Source: Molanna angustata
Lineage: Eukaryota; Arthropoda; Insecta; Trichoptera; Molannidae
Assembly (NCBI GenBank): GCA_963576475.1
Contig: OY754980.1
Location: 22,923,434 to 22,987,433, forward strand
Direction of reading: 5' to 3'
DNA: 64,000 nucleotides
Part shown: positions 46,818-58,716 of the stretch, one piece after another
Layout: each line of letters opens with the position of its first letter
Position numbering within the stretch: position 1 is the first letter of the stretch
Translations under genes and position numbers: made by a program
Notes under the pieces: model-generated
What the model was told of the DNA's origin: nothing
Seen by the model: the letters and a program-made list of their open reading frames with translations, nothing else
Database searches by the model: none

Positions 46818-47565
46818 AATAGTTGCATGTAACACATGAGATCCAACAGTCGATAGTGATATTATGTATAGTTGAAGAATACGTACCAAACTATTAACCC
46901 ATAAATCAAAATTATTGAATATTTTGTTTTCTATACAAAACATGTAGGTATGTATGAAAGGATAAGATAGTATGATGGTAAGTCCTTTTTTCCTACCCAG
47001 AATATGAAAACAGCTTGATGATATGGGGTATGAATGTTTGGAGATAAGATATCAATCTATTGAGAGTCCCCGTAGATATATTGTGTAGTATATAAGTACT
47101 GCCATAAAATTGTATGAAACGATGTCGTCACTAAATTCAATTTAAAAAAAATTGGAAAAACAAGTTTCTGTAGTACCTACCTAATGTGCATATTTTTTAC
47201 AGAAAATTAAATAATCTAGTTGGGGTGTTTCGGCGTTTTTTTTAATATTATTTATAATTGGAAATATAGGCAGTTAAATTTACTATAAAACATAATATTC
47301 TTAGTAAAAATGATTGAGAAACTTTGGATTTAAAAAAAAACAATTTGAGATAGTGTTACTGTCTATTTTTATACCAATTTTCAGTGTTCTAGCTTTTATG
47401 GTTTTTGAGATATATGAAAAAATAAAGCGAAAATTCAAAAGTTGATAACTAGTGTTTTTTGACTTCAAAGTTGGAAAAACCAAGAAAAACTATACTACTG
47501 CATACAATTCTCTCACACGGGACTAAGATTAACTATAAATTCTCTTGAATAAATCGACAGTTGGA
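46818..47565 (-). mobile_element. Family R, copy 5
   Basis: Bounded by TCCAACAGTCGATAGTGAT (about 46843) and AAATCGACAGTTGGA (to about 47565). Core in reverse, partly deleted. Confidence 0.65.
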
Positions 47566-48184
47566 ATATAAAATAAGATATCAATATTTTACAAAGTACC
47601 ATATAATCTGTAAATAGAGTCATATACACCAAGAGGGCCTAGCAGATTGGGGGGACGAAATTGTGAGAATTTAATCGTCATAGTGCCGAGCACATATTAT
47701 TATAATCTGTGGTGCCGAGGCACTCACATTTGCCCATACAAAAGTGCCAACGACTTTTTATTTAATTTACTATTAAAGAATATTATTGCTTTCGATTCTC
47801 ACTACCTTATTAAATTATTACTAAAAACTCGTGATGTATCCTAAATCATTCAAAGTCTTTAGTCAAAAATGATACCTTCACAAGGATTAAAAATGAAAAC
47901 AGAATTCATTAAACGCTATGCATTTTAAGATCATTACGTCAAATAACCCCACTGACAATATGTTTATAAGAGAGTATTAATTAAGTATATCAATAAATTC
48001 AATTGAAGATTTTAATGCGAAGTGTAAATTTTTTCTTTTAAATAGATTTAAAGTAAAATTTACGAACGTGCAATTTAAATTTTTAAATAATATTTAAAAA
48101 ATATATATTAATGGCGGAACCTTGCCTGATTTTTTGCATAAGTTTTCTAGCTATGCCACTGCCTATGGCTTATGAAATAGCTTG
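47566..48184. other. Unassigned DNA
   Basis: Holds an inverted motif AGTGCCGAGCACAT/TGTGGTGCCGAGGCACTC near 47680-47730. No gene. Confidence 0.4.
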
Positions 48185-48421
48185 TCTTTTGTCGAAACGT
48201 ACATCGGCAATCTGCAATAATTGATCTCACCTCTCATTCTGCGGGGAACGTCGGAAAGAGACACGAGATCAGACGAAAAGACTCGACTTTCATTGTGACG
48301 TCGAAGGTGCTACGGATGTTGTGCCGGCTAAAAGGCGTCGGGACGCCAACAAACGGCGTCGACGTCGTGTAGTGTAGTCGGGTCACGTGAAGATCTTTCC
48401 TGAGACTTATAATAAATATGG
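48185..48421 (+). other. CpG-rich exon candidate ending at a strong donor
   Basis: A sharply G+C- and CpG-rich block in A+T-rich DNA, ending ATAAATATGG|GTAAGA. Read as a first exon it is a 5' UTR with a short upstream frame and ATG at 48418-48420, phase 1 at the donor. Alternatively, one frame through the block ends in a very basic tail (AKRRRDANKRRRRRVV) before TAG. I do not recognise the gene. Confidence 0.35.
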
Positions 48422-49100
48422 GTAAGACATAATTATCCTGTGCAATTGCACTACTTAGCTATTATTAAAGCTTTGGATACATCGTCGTACTATCTTACAT
48501 TAGTTGAAGCTTTTATAAGTTTTGGATTTTTTATGCATATTATCAATGTTTTCTTTGTTTTGATAGTCAATAGGTATAGCTAACTTTACTATTTTTTTTA
48601 TTTATTTCTTCATTCAAAAGGTATATTTAATATGCAGGTAAAAATATGTATTCCTAATTATTTAACATTCAGTCAGTAATTATTCAATGTATGTTTTTTT
48701 TCTAATATTTTAAAATATAATTTACTTGTTTTAGTTTCTTGTTTTATATAGTTTCTACCTATTTTCTAAGATTTTGTTTTTAGGTATATAACTTTTTCAC
48801 TTTTTAGACGTGTATTTGTTTTATATAATTGTTTCTAGTTCACATGGTATTTAATTTATTGTTTTTAATTATAACCTAGCTCCAGATTCACTTGTTTGCT
48901 ATCCATGGAAAAAAAATCTAACTTGTCTTTGTATAAATACTCTGTTAAACTTATGTATATTTACTACTTGAAAATGTGCTTAGCACGAAACCGGTTGTAG
49001 GTTATAGTCTTAAATAAATAGTGGAATTGATTATAAACAAGTTTTTTTATTTTTATTTATTAAAAATATTAATTAATGAAAATATAAGATTTTTAAATTT
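48422..49100. other. A+T-rich DNA, nothing recognised
   Basis: T-rich stretches; no feature. Confidence 0.4.
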
Positions 49101-49275
49101 CGTCAGCCATTGCTGCTCAGTTGATTTGATATCCGACTACTGAGCCAAAGGTCCCGGGTTCGATTCCCGGTGGGGATACCATTTTTGATTGTGTTTTCAG
49201 TCTGGATCTGTAAGATGACAAAAGGTATAATAAATCTCCAGAATGTATTAACTAGTTATTGTGTACGTGTTAAAT
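49101..49275 (+). mobile_element. SINE C copy 1
   Basis: tRNA-like head with CCCGGGTTCGATTCCCGGTG (box B and T stem), then ATTGTGTTTTCAGTCTGGAT body. Same family at 55.9, 56.1 and 61.1 kb. Confidence 0.85.
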
Positions 49276-49284
49276 CAATACTTG

Positions 49285-49620
49285 ACTCTATCTTCTTCTT
49301 CAGCCCGTTCTTTTCCATTCCTGGACATATGCCTCCGCCTTGATCCTACACAACTCCCTGTCTTGGGCACACTGTATTTATCTCCCTCCGGCACATTTCT
49401 TGATGTCATCAGACCACCTTGCCTGGGGTCGGCCGACCTCTCTTCGGTTTGTTCTTGGTCGCTATTCTACGATCTTTTTGGTCCATCGTGAATCCTGACA
49501 TGTGGCAATATGCCCAGCCCAGCTCCACTTAAGACCAGCGACTCTTTCCGCTACATCGTTTTTTTTTGGTTCTTCAAAAATACGCCTCTTCAACATTCAT
49601 ACATCGTCTCATACATGTTA
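49285..49620 (-). pseudogene. LINE fragment D, RT C-terminal end
   Basis: The complement reads GRPTPGK-VV and, in a shifted frame, WSDDIKKCAGGR, CAQDRELCRIKAEAYVQEW, a LINE C-terminal tail with stops. Confidence 0.6.
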
Positions 49621-50106
49621 CATTTTTACATTACATTTCAAGCATCTTAAATTTCATTTCATGTAAGTCTATTGAAAAACAAAGAGTTCAAGAGATTTTA
49701 TTTTCATTTATCATTATTCTCTTATGATTATTTTTTTGCACCAACACAAACCAAAATTCATTAACACTGTGCGTACGAAAATGATAAATGTAGTTCGGAC
49801 TATGTATGCATGAGGTGTATATCGGCCTTAACTGCAGAATTGTGAAATTGCATCACGAATTTCGTACGTCATCTTGGATTTATAACCCACAAGGTGAATT
49901 TTATTGCACGTCAAAGCCAACATGACAAACTGTTTCAAAAACCAAGTTATAAACAATAAAAATATATGAATCGATACCTTATGCTTAATATTTTTCAAGA
50001 ATCTATTCGTTAAATTGTACAAATGCATTTTAAAATGGCTGGGTTATTTCTACTCTACAGTTTCTTCCGAACTAACACAATTTTTTTTACACGGCAACCT
50101 TTGCAG

Positions 50107-50320
50107 ACTGGTCGGACGTGAAGTAGAAGAACAAAGTACGAATTCAATTCCCGTGGCTGCTGATTTGCTGCGCTGGATACTGGGCCCATTCTCACGCCAG
50201 CCTAGTTTACGTCATCGTACAAGAAGAAGATTTCCATACTCAAAACTTACAATATATTCCGAACAATAATAATTTTTGTATGTATTTTTAAATCTGTATA
50301 ATCGAATAAACCAGCAATAC
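50107..50320 (+). CDS. Possible terminal exon (hypothetical, ends 50269) with poly(A) signal
   Basis: Acceptor CCTTTGCAG after a T-rich tract. An open frame (phase 2 at the acceptor) encodes about 54 residues, LVGREVEEQ... DLLRWILGPFSRQPSLRHRT with a basic RTRRR run, to TAA at 50267-50269. AATAAA follows at 50305-50310. G+C is raised inside the frame and drops at the stop. The product is not recognised; dibasic sites would suit a secreted peptide precursor, but that is speculation. No upstream coding exon could be matched in phase. Confidence 0.35.
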
Positions 50321-50867
50321 TGTAAGTCCTTCTTTTCATTTCATCAATCCTATAGTCTATTTCTTATTTATTTTGGAGTCAAATCACATTGATATTAATT
50401 ACAAAAATATAGATCTTTAATTGAACACACAACCGATTTCATTAAGTCATATCCTTCTGATATTATAGATAGTATTAATATAAATATATTATAACTAAAC
50501 ATATAAACTAGATTAATTTTATTAACACACAAAGCCTATAAATTGGTGACCCCGACGTGATAAATTGTCACTTTTAAATGATATTTTTATAATATTTACT
50601 TTAAAATGGTGATCTTTATTTCTATACTGTTGATTTAAGCGTGTACTGGTTTCTTATGACATATACATTCTAAAAATGAGTGGGTTGTGGCCAAAACTGT
50701 AATTTCCACAAGAAGTCTATGCACTTTACACATATGATATCAATATGAAGTTGATAGGACTTATAGTTCGGTTTAATAAATTAAATTGTTTAAACATGTC
50801 TCAAAGTTTACTTCCAAAATATCAACAACAATAAATATTGGATTGGAAGTAACAATTTAAAGATGGC
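50321..50867. other. A+T-rich DNA, one short element T piece
   Basis: GAGTGGGTTGTGGCCAAAAC at 50681 matches the start of element T; otherwise nothing. Confidence 0.45.
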
Positions 50868-50945
50868 AGAGCGATTGGCGCGCTGGATTAGTAAATGATC
50901 TAGTAGTGGCGAGTTCAAATCCTACCTCGAACTTTTTACCATCTA
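50868..50945 (+). mobile_element. SINE B copy 6, head only
   Basis: GCAGAGCGATTGGCGCGCTG and GCGAGTTCAAATCCTACCTC match the complement of SINE B copy 3's head. Confidence 0.7.
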
Positions 50946-52009
50946 GAGTTAAAGCATTTTTGATGGTGACCTCAGCTTATTCTCAAGCGAAAAGATTTTT
51001 TATGAATAACATATATAGAACCTTCGATAATTGGATTGACTCAATAAGAAGGCATAATTGGTAAACGTTGTGCAAGTGATCATGTAAACCAGCCGATGAT
51101 CGGTTGAAAGCCGTGTAGGTGCTTTGATTTTCCGGTTCTCCTATAATATTGCAACATCGTCTCTATTGAGATGTTAAAAATTTGTCAAAAAATATCATTT
51201 TTGCTTAGTTTAGGGATTGTATGTAGATGTATGAGTATAATGTGTACATTTAAACAAGTAATTGTTTCAAGGACATTACATATTCCGTAAAAAAAGTTAG
51301 TTGGTCGTAAAAAAAGTGTTATTGTTGGTCGTAATTTTATCTGGAGTCAAAATATTTATGATAATATGAGTGGCCTTTTCAGATGTGTACAATGGTGGTG
51401 CAGGGGTGCAAGACGAGTGGATAGGGTGGGGGGTGGTATGAGACGCAAGTTAAATAAATAGTTTATCGCCAGAGAGCGCCACCTGACGTCCTCTTGGTAT
51501 TGCAGGCATGCTTAAAGCCAATTCATTCAGAACCAAACCTCGTTCTTTTCCGCCATTTTGTATGTAAAACTTTCCATCCAAGACTTACATATGGCCGGGC
51601 GCAAATTCGGTCAGGAGAAATTGACGTTCAATTTTAAATATTGTTTTGCCTCGGGGCGTTGCGAGCCGTGAGTTCGGGTTCGATTAAATGTAACGTAGAC
51701 ACTTCCTAGTGTTCAATATTACAACTGACGGGCAGGGCCGCATCTACTGAAATTATTTTTTAAATTAATTTTAAATATGTTAATTTTTGCACCGAATTTG
51801 GAGATTGGCAAATTTCATAAATATTTATTAAATTATTGTTGTTTTATAGTTCTTGAACCACATTCCTTCTGCCTCGATTCTCATTCCCTCCTTCCTTTCT
51901 TCTTTACTGTAATCAGTCGGGTTCGATTAAATGTTCCTTTCTTCTTTACTGTAATCAGTCGGTTTTAATAATATTTTTACTCCTCACTACCACAAGTGAA
52001 TTAATGATA
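50946..52009. other. Unassigned DNA
   Basis: 51370-51720 is less A+T-rich but shows no convincing frame. A direct repeat (TTCTTTACTGTAATCAGTCG) occurs at about 51899 and 51942. Confidence 0.4.
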
Positions 52010-52410
52010 ATAAGGGAAATCTTAAGGTTATTATTTTTATTACACATTATCCACTAGTATCATGCTTAGATTTATTTTGAAAGTTTCATCACAATGTGTA
52101 TGTGTGTGTGCAGTGTACTATGTGTTTATATACTATAAACGGCGTGTTTATTCTACTTTATCAATTAAACACTAAAAATTACATTATATTACTTTCAAAT
52201 TTTGCAAATTTGTATATCTAATACTCGCTTAGACCATTAGATTTTGAAAGATGATCAGTGCTTCTAATTTTTTTAACTGTCAAATACTTCAAAGGAATTC
52301 GATGCTCAGATAACTTAATAATTGATATTTTTATTTTAAAAATGCCCAAAAGACAAATCGCTTACATAAAATGACATTAAAAAATTATCAAGTTTTCATA
52401 ATAAAATTAA
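52010..52410 (-). mobile_element. Dispersed element T, copy 3 (partial)
   Basis: ACTAGTATCATGCTTAGATT, the GT-rich stretch, GATCAGTGCTTCTAATTTTT and ATCAAGTTTTCATAATAAAA match copies 1 and 2 in reverse. Confidence 0.7.
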
Positions 52411-52484
52411 TTCGCTACTCCCACCACCACCCGCTCTGCATATGGGGACTGAAATCGCCCCCTTCACAGAACGCTAAGTGAATG

Positions 52485-52605
52485 ACAAAAAAAAAATGCA
52501 TAGCACGAAAAGTACCTCATGGAGCCCTCTAGATTAGCAATCTCGGCACCATAGTGCAAAAGGACAATCGACGAATATGAATGGAAGATTCACACTCGTG
52601 AATCA
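52485..52605 (+). repeat. Dispersed repeat U, copy 1
   Basis: ATGCATAGCACGAAAAGTAC, TTAGCAATCTCGGCACCATA and GAAGATTCACACTCGTG recur at 61530-61650. Confidence 0.75.
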
Positions 52606-52934
52606 AAAAATAATATCAAAAATAATTTAACAAACTCATTTCTTGAATACTTTCTGAGTGACTTGTTAATAAGGAGTATTTTGAAAAGAACGATATACTT
52701 TGTGCAGAATTTATTTGAGTTGTTTGGAAGAGATTGTCTAATAATATAAACCATCTTATAAACGTACATTTGTTTGTGCATAAATTAAAAAAAAATATAT
52801 CTTCATCTTTTTCGTTTTCGTAAATATTTAAAATTTACAAAATATTGACGCCCAAATTGTGCTGAAAATGAATAAGTATTTTTTGTTGTTTTTCTTCTGT
52901 AATAATTTTTTTTTCTATATATTTGGCCCTCCAG

Positions 52935-53065
52935 ATCTCTTTACATCCGACGCAATAGTCCCATTTGAACCTATCGTAGACACAGCCCAGCGGACGGGTA
53001 GATTGTCTGGGCGCTTGATGTGTTTGAGTGATGAAAAATTTATGAAAGAAATCTATTGGCCATAA
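52935..53065 (+). CDS. Possible terminal exon (hypothetical)
   Basis: Acceptor TATTTGGCCCTCCAG after a T-rich tract. The open frame needs one base from an upstream exon, encodes DLFTSDAIVPFEPIV ... and ends IYWP-TAA. The phase fits the ATG-G donor at 48421, which would give a 44-residue product. Raised G+C supports selection, but the minus strand is also open here. Not recognised. Confidence 0.25.
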
Positions 53066-53629
53066 AAGATTGTACCTAAGGGATGGCGAAAAGCGGTACG
53101 CGAACAAAAAAAAAAAAAACAGTTCGTATATCGGAAATGAAATCTTTATTGGACGAGAAACACAGTATTCGTAAATGAACTTAGGATAATATAATCTAAT
53201 ATAATATGAGTATATTTTCAAACGATATTGATATAATTGGTTTCATGTATGTTTGCGTGTATTGTTTTGAGTCACGCAAAAGCGAACGGTTATTTTATCA
53301 CGAACTTTAAAAGTATTATTGTAATATTATACATATTATTAGATACTTATACACAAATAATGTTTTGTAGCATGTAATATTCTTTACAACATTTTTATAT
53401 TTATGTAAACAATTAAATAGATGAAGAGATTCCATGAAATAATATCAATTGTTGTTCATATAAATATGTAATTTTTTGCATTGATTATAAAGTGAAAAAC
53501 GAATTGCCAACATCAATCAAATTATGTGATTAAATAAGACCTATCTAAACACACTAGAAGAGAGCCTGAAAACATTGAAAAATACGTGGTTGTTGGTGGA
53601 GTATTCAGATAAAAAAGGTTTCACCTGTC
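53066..53629. other. A+T-rich DNA, nothing recognised
   Basis: No credible feature. Confidence 0.4.
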
Positions 53630-53835
53630 CTGAAGAAGCAGAAAGAGACCTAGGATGAAGAAGCAGAAGCAGAGGGAGACCTAGGATGAGATGGCTGGAC
53701 GACATTGAGGGAGATGTAAGAGCGATCGGACAGACAAATTGGAGGAGACTTGCTGCCGACAGGGCGGGATGGAGGCAGTTTCTTGAGGAGGCCAAGGCCC
53801 ACACCGGGCTGTAGCGCCATTGCTGATGATGATAA
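53630..53835 (+). pseudogene. LINE fragment E, RT C-terminal end
   Basis: Reads GRPRMRWLDDIEGDVRAIGQ, TNWRRLAADRAGWRQFLEEA, KAHTGL-stop, then a GATGATGAT tail. Similar in pattern to the end of LINE B but a separate insertion. A 20-bp direct repeat (GAAGCAGAAAGAGACCTAGG-like) precedes it. Confidence 0.75.
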
Positions 53836-53879
53836 TTCATGAAACAAAAATTTTCAATTTTTCATTGGTTGTTCCCAAT

Positions 53880-54200
53880 AAAACAAATCCTACACCGAGT
53901 GATTTCTTTTGATTTATTCGATAAATTAAATCAAAAAAATATCTTAATAATTTCTTATATTTATCTCGATAAATCAAATAAAAAACATGCAACGAGAGAT
54001 ATTCAGTTTTTATTTGTTTATTTCGCTAAAATAACTGAAATAATATCCGCGCAGCGAGAAATTTCAGTCTCATTTTCTCGATAGTAATGCGTGCGAATGA
54101 AATGGTGAAGTATGAAGTTTTTTTAATAGTAAAACTAAAATATTTTTCTGATTTTTACGCCTATTTATCGGGAGCCGCAGCTTGCCCAAGGTTGCTCTAG
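53880..54200 (-). repeat. Family S repeat, inverted copy
   Basis: CGCAGCGAGAAATTTCAGT and GAGCCGCAGCTTGCCCAAGG are the reverse of 5075-5400. Confidence 0.6.
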
Positions 54201-54389
54201 CGGAATGTTTTTTTTTAAATAAACGCTCCAAACTTCAATAGAGTGAACGTACAATGGACATGACAAATGTGTTACTTCCAGTAGCTCTAACAGATTACTT
54301 GAAATCTATTTGTGGACTATATATTTGACGAGAAAAAGTTAGCATGATCTTAATAAAATGAGATTTTGGGAATATACGAAGTCAGAATA

Positions 54390-54520
54390 ACAGGAGAGCA
54401 TGTATGAAGTGACGAATGGATGTAAATGAGGTTAAACATGTATGTCAAGATAGAAGAGTCTGGCGTTGGGTTCTCTCTGCCTACCCTAAATCAAATTGCA
54501 ACACGGCGTGATGGTATGTA
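54390..54520 (+). mobile_element. LINE family A copy A5 (3' end only)
   Basis: ATGTATGTCAAGATAGAAGA, GGTTCTCTCTGCCTACCC, then ACGGCGTGATGGTATGTA, as in A2. Confidence 0.8.
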
Positions 54521-54532
54521 TTTTTTTCAAAT

Positions 54533-54704
54533 GAATATGTCCCTGTTAAACAAATACATACCTATACACTATACATCTTCCTACGTTCCCTAAAATAAGC
54601 ATAAATACTTGTGCTACAGGTGAATGAAATCAGTTGAGGCAGGATTCGAACTCGCGATCACTGGATTGCTAGCCCAGCGCGCTAACCACTCGGCCATCGA
54701 CCCA
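54533..54704 (-). mobile_element. SINE B copy 5, full length
   Basis: Tail at left, head at right with GGCAGGATTCGAACTCGCGA and GCGCGCTAACCACTCGGCC. Inserted right against the LINE A5 tail. Confidence 0.85.
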
Positions 54705-55874
54705 TCATTATGTAGACTATATAAAAAGAAAATAATAATATTAAATGAATTAACCTCGAAATACTGCTACATAAAAAGTGAATACATTTGATTTGTGCTG
54801 AAATCTTATAATCAAAAGCACACTGAATCAAACTAAAACTATCAGATCCTCATGGGACACTGATAATTCCCAGTTTTTAAAATTGAATTATAAACTGTAT
54901 GTACACTTGTGCGGAAACTATGCGGGCCCGACACTGAGCCCCGAGGCACGCTTAACTTTGAGTTCATGTCGGTAATTAGTAAAATTACCTGGAATACCTG
55001 CCTCTCTATTTTTACCTAATAACACAGTATTACAGCAATATTTTATATTTAAACTGTCTCAGAATATTTTATATGTGATATATAATTTAGTACTTAATTT
55101 CGTTTAAATTTATTAGAGCCTATGTATTGTAGCGCGTGCTTTAACGTGGGTCATCACACGAAATGGCCGAAGATGGATAATTTATAAACGAGAAATATTA
55201 AAATGAAACATGGGTTGTAAAGAGTGAATAAATGAAATTTGATTTTTATTTAAATTTTAAGCGAAATAATGTATTATGTATAATGTATTTTATAGGAAAA
55301 ACATTACACCTATAAGCAAAACAATCACCATGTGTTATACATTCTTGAAAATACATTTTATTCCTATTGTACTTCTGACATTAACAAATACTTGCTCACG
55401 AAAAAGTACGTTTTTTGACATTAAACAAAGAAAATATGTACCTAGTAAGAAAAAAGGCAAATTTCAGTAGAAAATGTTAACATTTTATAAATACGAAATA
55501 CATTTTAAGTAAACGGAATAATCTCCATGGTTTTTACTCAAGCGCTAAGTTATAATTGAAAATATATGTTAATCGTGTAAATACATACATCTGAAGTAAA
55601 TAAACAAATGAAAATATACATTATTTGACATTTCCTTCGTTGAAAATATTTGTACGGTAATTGTCGAGAATTTTGAAAAAAATGAAAAACAACACAATAA
55701 AAAATTAAAAGTTTATTTTTTATCTGTTGAAAACCGTCACTGGTTGTGAATAAAGTTATGTGCAAAATATTAATCGTTTGAAAAATTCTCGTTTTAGATT
55801 GATGCTCGGTCAAATAAACATACACACAAACATACATATTACGCGTAAAAATATTATATTGGGGATTTTATCCT
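54705..55874. other. A+T-rich DNA, nothing recognised
   Basis: No exon or repeat head. A 95-codon minus frame (55550-55837) has no motif. Confidence 0.4.
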
Positions 55875-56105
55875 ATATTTTTTATTTTTATTTTTTACTT
55901 CTCGGGCAACTAACAGGTACTATGTCAAATATTATTTTAACATGCACCCAATAACAAGTTGCCACATTCTGGAGACTTGCGATATTAATCATCTCACAGA
56001 TCCAGACTGAAAACACAATTAAAAACTGTGTCTCCACCGGGAATCGAACCCGGGACCCTTGGATCAGCAGTCAGATATCTAACCAACTGAGCCACAAAGG
56101 CCGAC
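55875..56105 (-). mobile_element. SINE C copy 2, full length
   Basis: Complement of the C head: CCACCGGGAATCGAACCCGG, with TGCACCCAATAACAAGTTGC near the 3' part. Confidence 0.88.
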
Positions 56106-56127
56106 AATATATTGCATCTAGGACAAC

Positions 56128-56242
56128 TGACTAACATTTATTGGCCACGCACCCAATAACAAGTTGTCACATTCTGATTAGAACCCGAGACCTTTCACTC
56201 AAGAGTCGGATATCAAACCAACTGAGCCACGATGGTCGACCA
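56128..56242 (-). mobile_element. SINE C copy 3, internally deleted
   Basis: CGCACCCAATAACAAGTTGT then directly GAACCCGAGACCTTTCACTC and CAACTGAGCCACGATGGTCG. About 90 bp of body missing. Confidence 0.8.
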
Positions 56243-56284
56243 TAATTATTTATTTATTATATTTGAAAAAAATATATAGCTTAT

Positions 56285-57030
56285 TTGGATTTAAAGAAAA
56301 TTGATGCGAAACATTTTAAAATCCGTTATCTATTTCAGAATAACTAGAATCGAGACTAGACGACAAATACACGACCTTACTGTTCTTCACAAAATTGTTA
56401 ATGGTACCATGGACTCGAGACTTTTACAAGGCATACAACTCAACATTCCTAGAAGATCGCTGAGATTCGCCAATAACTTTCATATTAATATACTTCGGAC
56501 CAGCTTTATGTATTACAGTCCCATCCCAAGAATGTGTAGACAGTATAACGATATGACAAGGGAGTGTCCTAATCTTGACGTGTTTGCGGATTCGCTCTCT
56601 GCTTTTAAGAAAAAAAGTTAACTCGCGCGTGTTGTTTTAAGAAGGTCTCAGTGCTATTTGATTGTAATCTGTTTGAAATAGTCTTTTCTCTAACTTATGT
56701 ATATATCTTTTTTTAACTTCTTATGTACCTATTTTTTTACTTCGGCTTATGTAACTTCTGAAACTTGTTTTTTTTTTGCTTAACTTATGTAACTATTTTT
56801 TTTCTTCTTTTTCTATTGAACTTTTTTAACCGAATTTTCTCTTATTTATGTAACTCTTACTTGTGTAACTTACGTGTGTGATTGAATATGGGCTCATGTA
56901 ATTTTGTGTGCATCCATAATTGAACGTGCAGCAATCATAATAATTACCCATGTTATTTTCTTTTTATGAAAATTGTAAGCTGGATGTCTGTCGATGTACC
57001 CTTTTAATAAAATAAAATAAACATAAATAA
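56285..57030 (+). mobile_element. LINE fragment F (Jockey/CR1-like C terminus)
   Basis: Intact frame to 56621: RRQIHDLTVLHKIVNG, then YYSPIPRMCRQYNDM and LDVFADSLSAFKKK, the standard ending of these elements. 3' UTR with repeated CTTATGTAACTT motifs, ending AATAAAATAAAATAAAC. Confidence 0.8.
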
Positions 57031-57939
57031 TTATGTAGTGTAGGTACTGTATATATGTTCACGTTTCGTAACATCAATTGACATTTCAACACAATAAGGA
57101 GAGATAGAACTATGTATGTTATATGTAGGTACCTGCTTGTAATATTTTAGTATAACGGGTACTACGGGTAGGTATATAAAGTTTTTCCAGACGAGTGGTT
57201 TAGACCGCAGCAGGTTGAATGAAAAATATATCGAACGGTGAAATCATTACGATTGCGTAATGGAGTGAATAATAAAAGTTCTTTCCTTATCCGTTATCTT
57301 CTTGCTTACAATCCTTCCCAAATTCATATTGTTCAAAGTTATTCATAACAACGAGTTATAGCGAATAAATGATTTGCTAAATCAGTAAAAATGGGAAATT
57401 ATTTCTATTGAATATTACGGATTCTCTATTATAATAATGAAAGTTTTTAATTATATTAAAAAAACGCCTGAGTTCACATCAAACGTATTGTTAATTTATG
57501 GATTCTCCACTGAATTATGTGTTTTTTTTTATTTTTCAAGGTGGCAACAAGTTTTACCAATATTTTTTAAACGTTCCTGGAAAATATTGTAATAGATTTT
57601 GGGCTGATTTAGATTTGTTCAAAATAAAATTTGACAAATTCAAATGATTGAATGATTGACCCCTCAAATCATTTATTCACAATACTAACCTTAATATTGA
57701 TTTTATAGGTGGTCCATGCTTTACTTTGATGTGATTCGTCGCAAAAATATCTGTAAATTTGCGTGAAATTTGCATTAATGCTTAATGATTAGTAAAGAAA
57801 CAAAATAACTTTTATTTCGCAATGGCGTTAATGGAAAATAAATGTTTTTTAGATTTCTTCACTAAATCTGAAGCATTAATGCAAATGTCACAATATATTT
57901 TGTACAGATATATTTGTCTTCTTTAATTTAAAAAAAAAA
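57031..57939. other. A+T-rich DNA
   Basis: Parts of 57780-57900 (GCATTAATGCAAATG, ATGGAAAATAAATGTTTTTT) resemble the centre of the foldback element at 62303-62956. No gene. Confidence 0.45.
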
Positions 57940-58178
57940 TATTGCTCTACGCCTTACAATATAAACATTATTGAAAATACAAGATAAACACTGAGAATCG
58001 GGGTATGCCATTATTTTTCTACAAGAATTTATACAGAACATTATCAAAAAGTTAGGGAATATTTTTCTTTATTAATACCCAAACTATCTAAGTTATTTTT
58101 TTCAAAACGATTTAATAAGTAATAATGGTGGTATGTCAAATTGAAAAATAGGTACCCAGGCAGCAGGCGCCATCATAA
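57940..58178 (+). mobile_element. Foldback element V, one arm
   Basis: ATCGGGGTATGCCATTATTT, TATTAATACCCAAACTATCT and the end GGTACCCAGGCAGCAGGC match the right arm of 62303-62956. Confidence 0.7.
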
Positions 58179-58180
58179 AT

Positions 58181-58716
58181 GAAACGAGTGGGTTGTGACC
58201 AACGCAATACTCCTCACTAACAAGTCATTCTATAAAGTATTCAAATTTTGTATGGAAAATATTTAGCATTTTCATGAAATGAGTTTGTTAAATTATTTTG
58301 TATTCAAATAATTTATTATGAAAACTTGATAATTCTTCGATGCCATTTTATGAAAGTGATGTGCCTTTTTACTAATTTGAATATAAAAAATTCAATTAAG
58401 TTTCTTGATCTTGGGGTCACTTTGAAATATTAGACAGTTAAAAAAATTGAGAAGCACTATTCAGACATCAGAAGCACTATTTATACATTTGCAAAATTTG
58501 AAAATAATCGAATGAGTACTTAAGTCTATAATCGATAAAATAAAATAAAGACGCCGTACATAGCATACAGCACATAGCACACACACACACACAGATAAAA
58601 TGTGAAGAAACTTTCAATCTGAGCATGATACTAGTTGATAATCTGCAATAAAAAAATACCCTTAAAAATTGCGAAATCATAACTCCCCACTATATCCCCT
58701 TGGGTTAGTGAGGAGT
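58181..58716 (+). mobile_element. Dispersed element T, copy 2
   Basis: GAGTGGGTTGTGACCAACGC to CTTGGGTTAGTGAGGAGTGA. Aligns along most of its length with 8085-8667; joined directly to element V. Confidence 0.8.
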
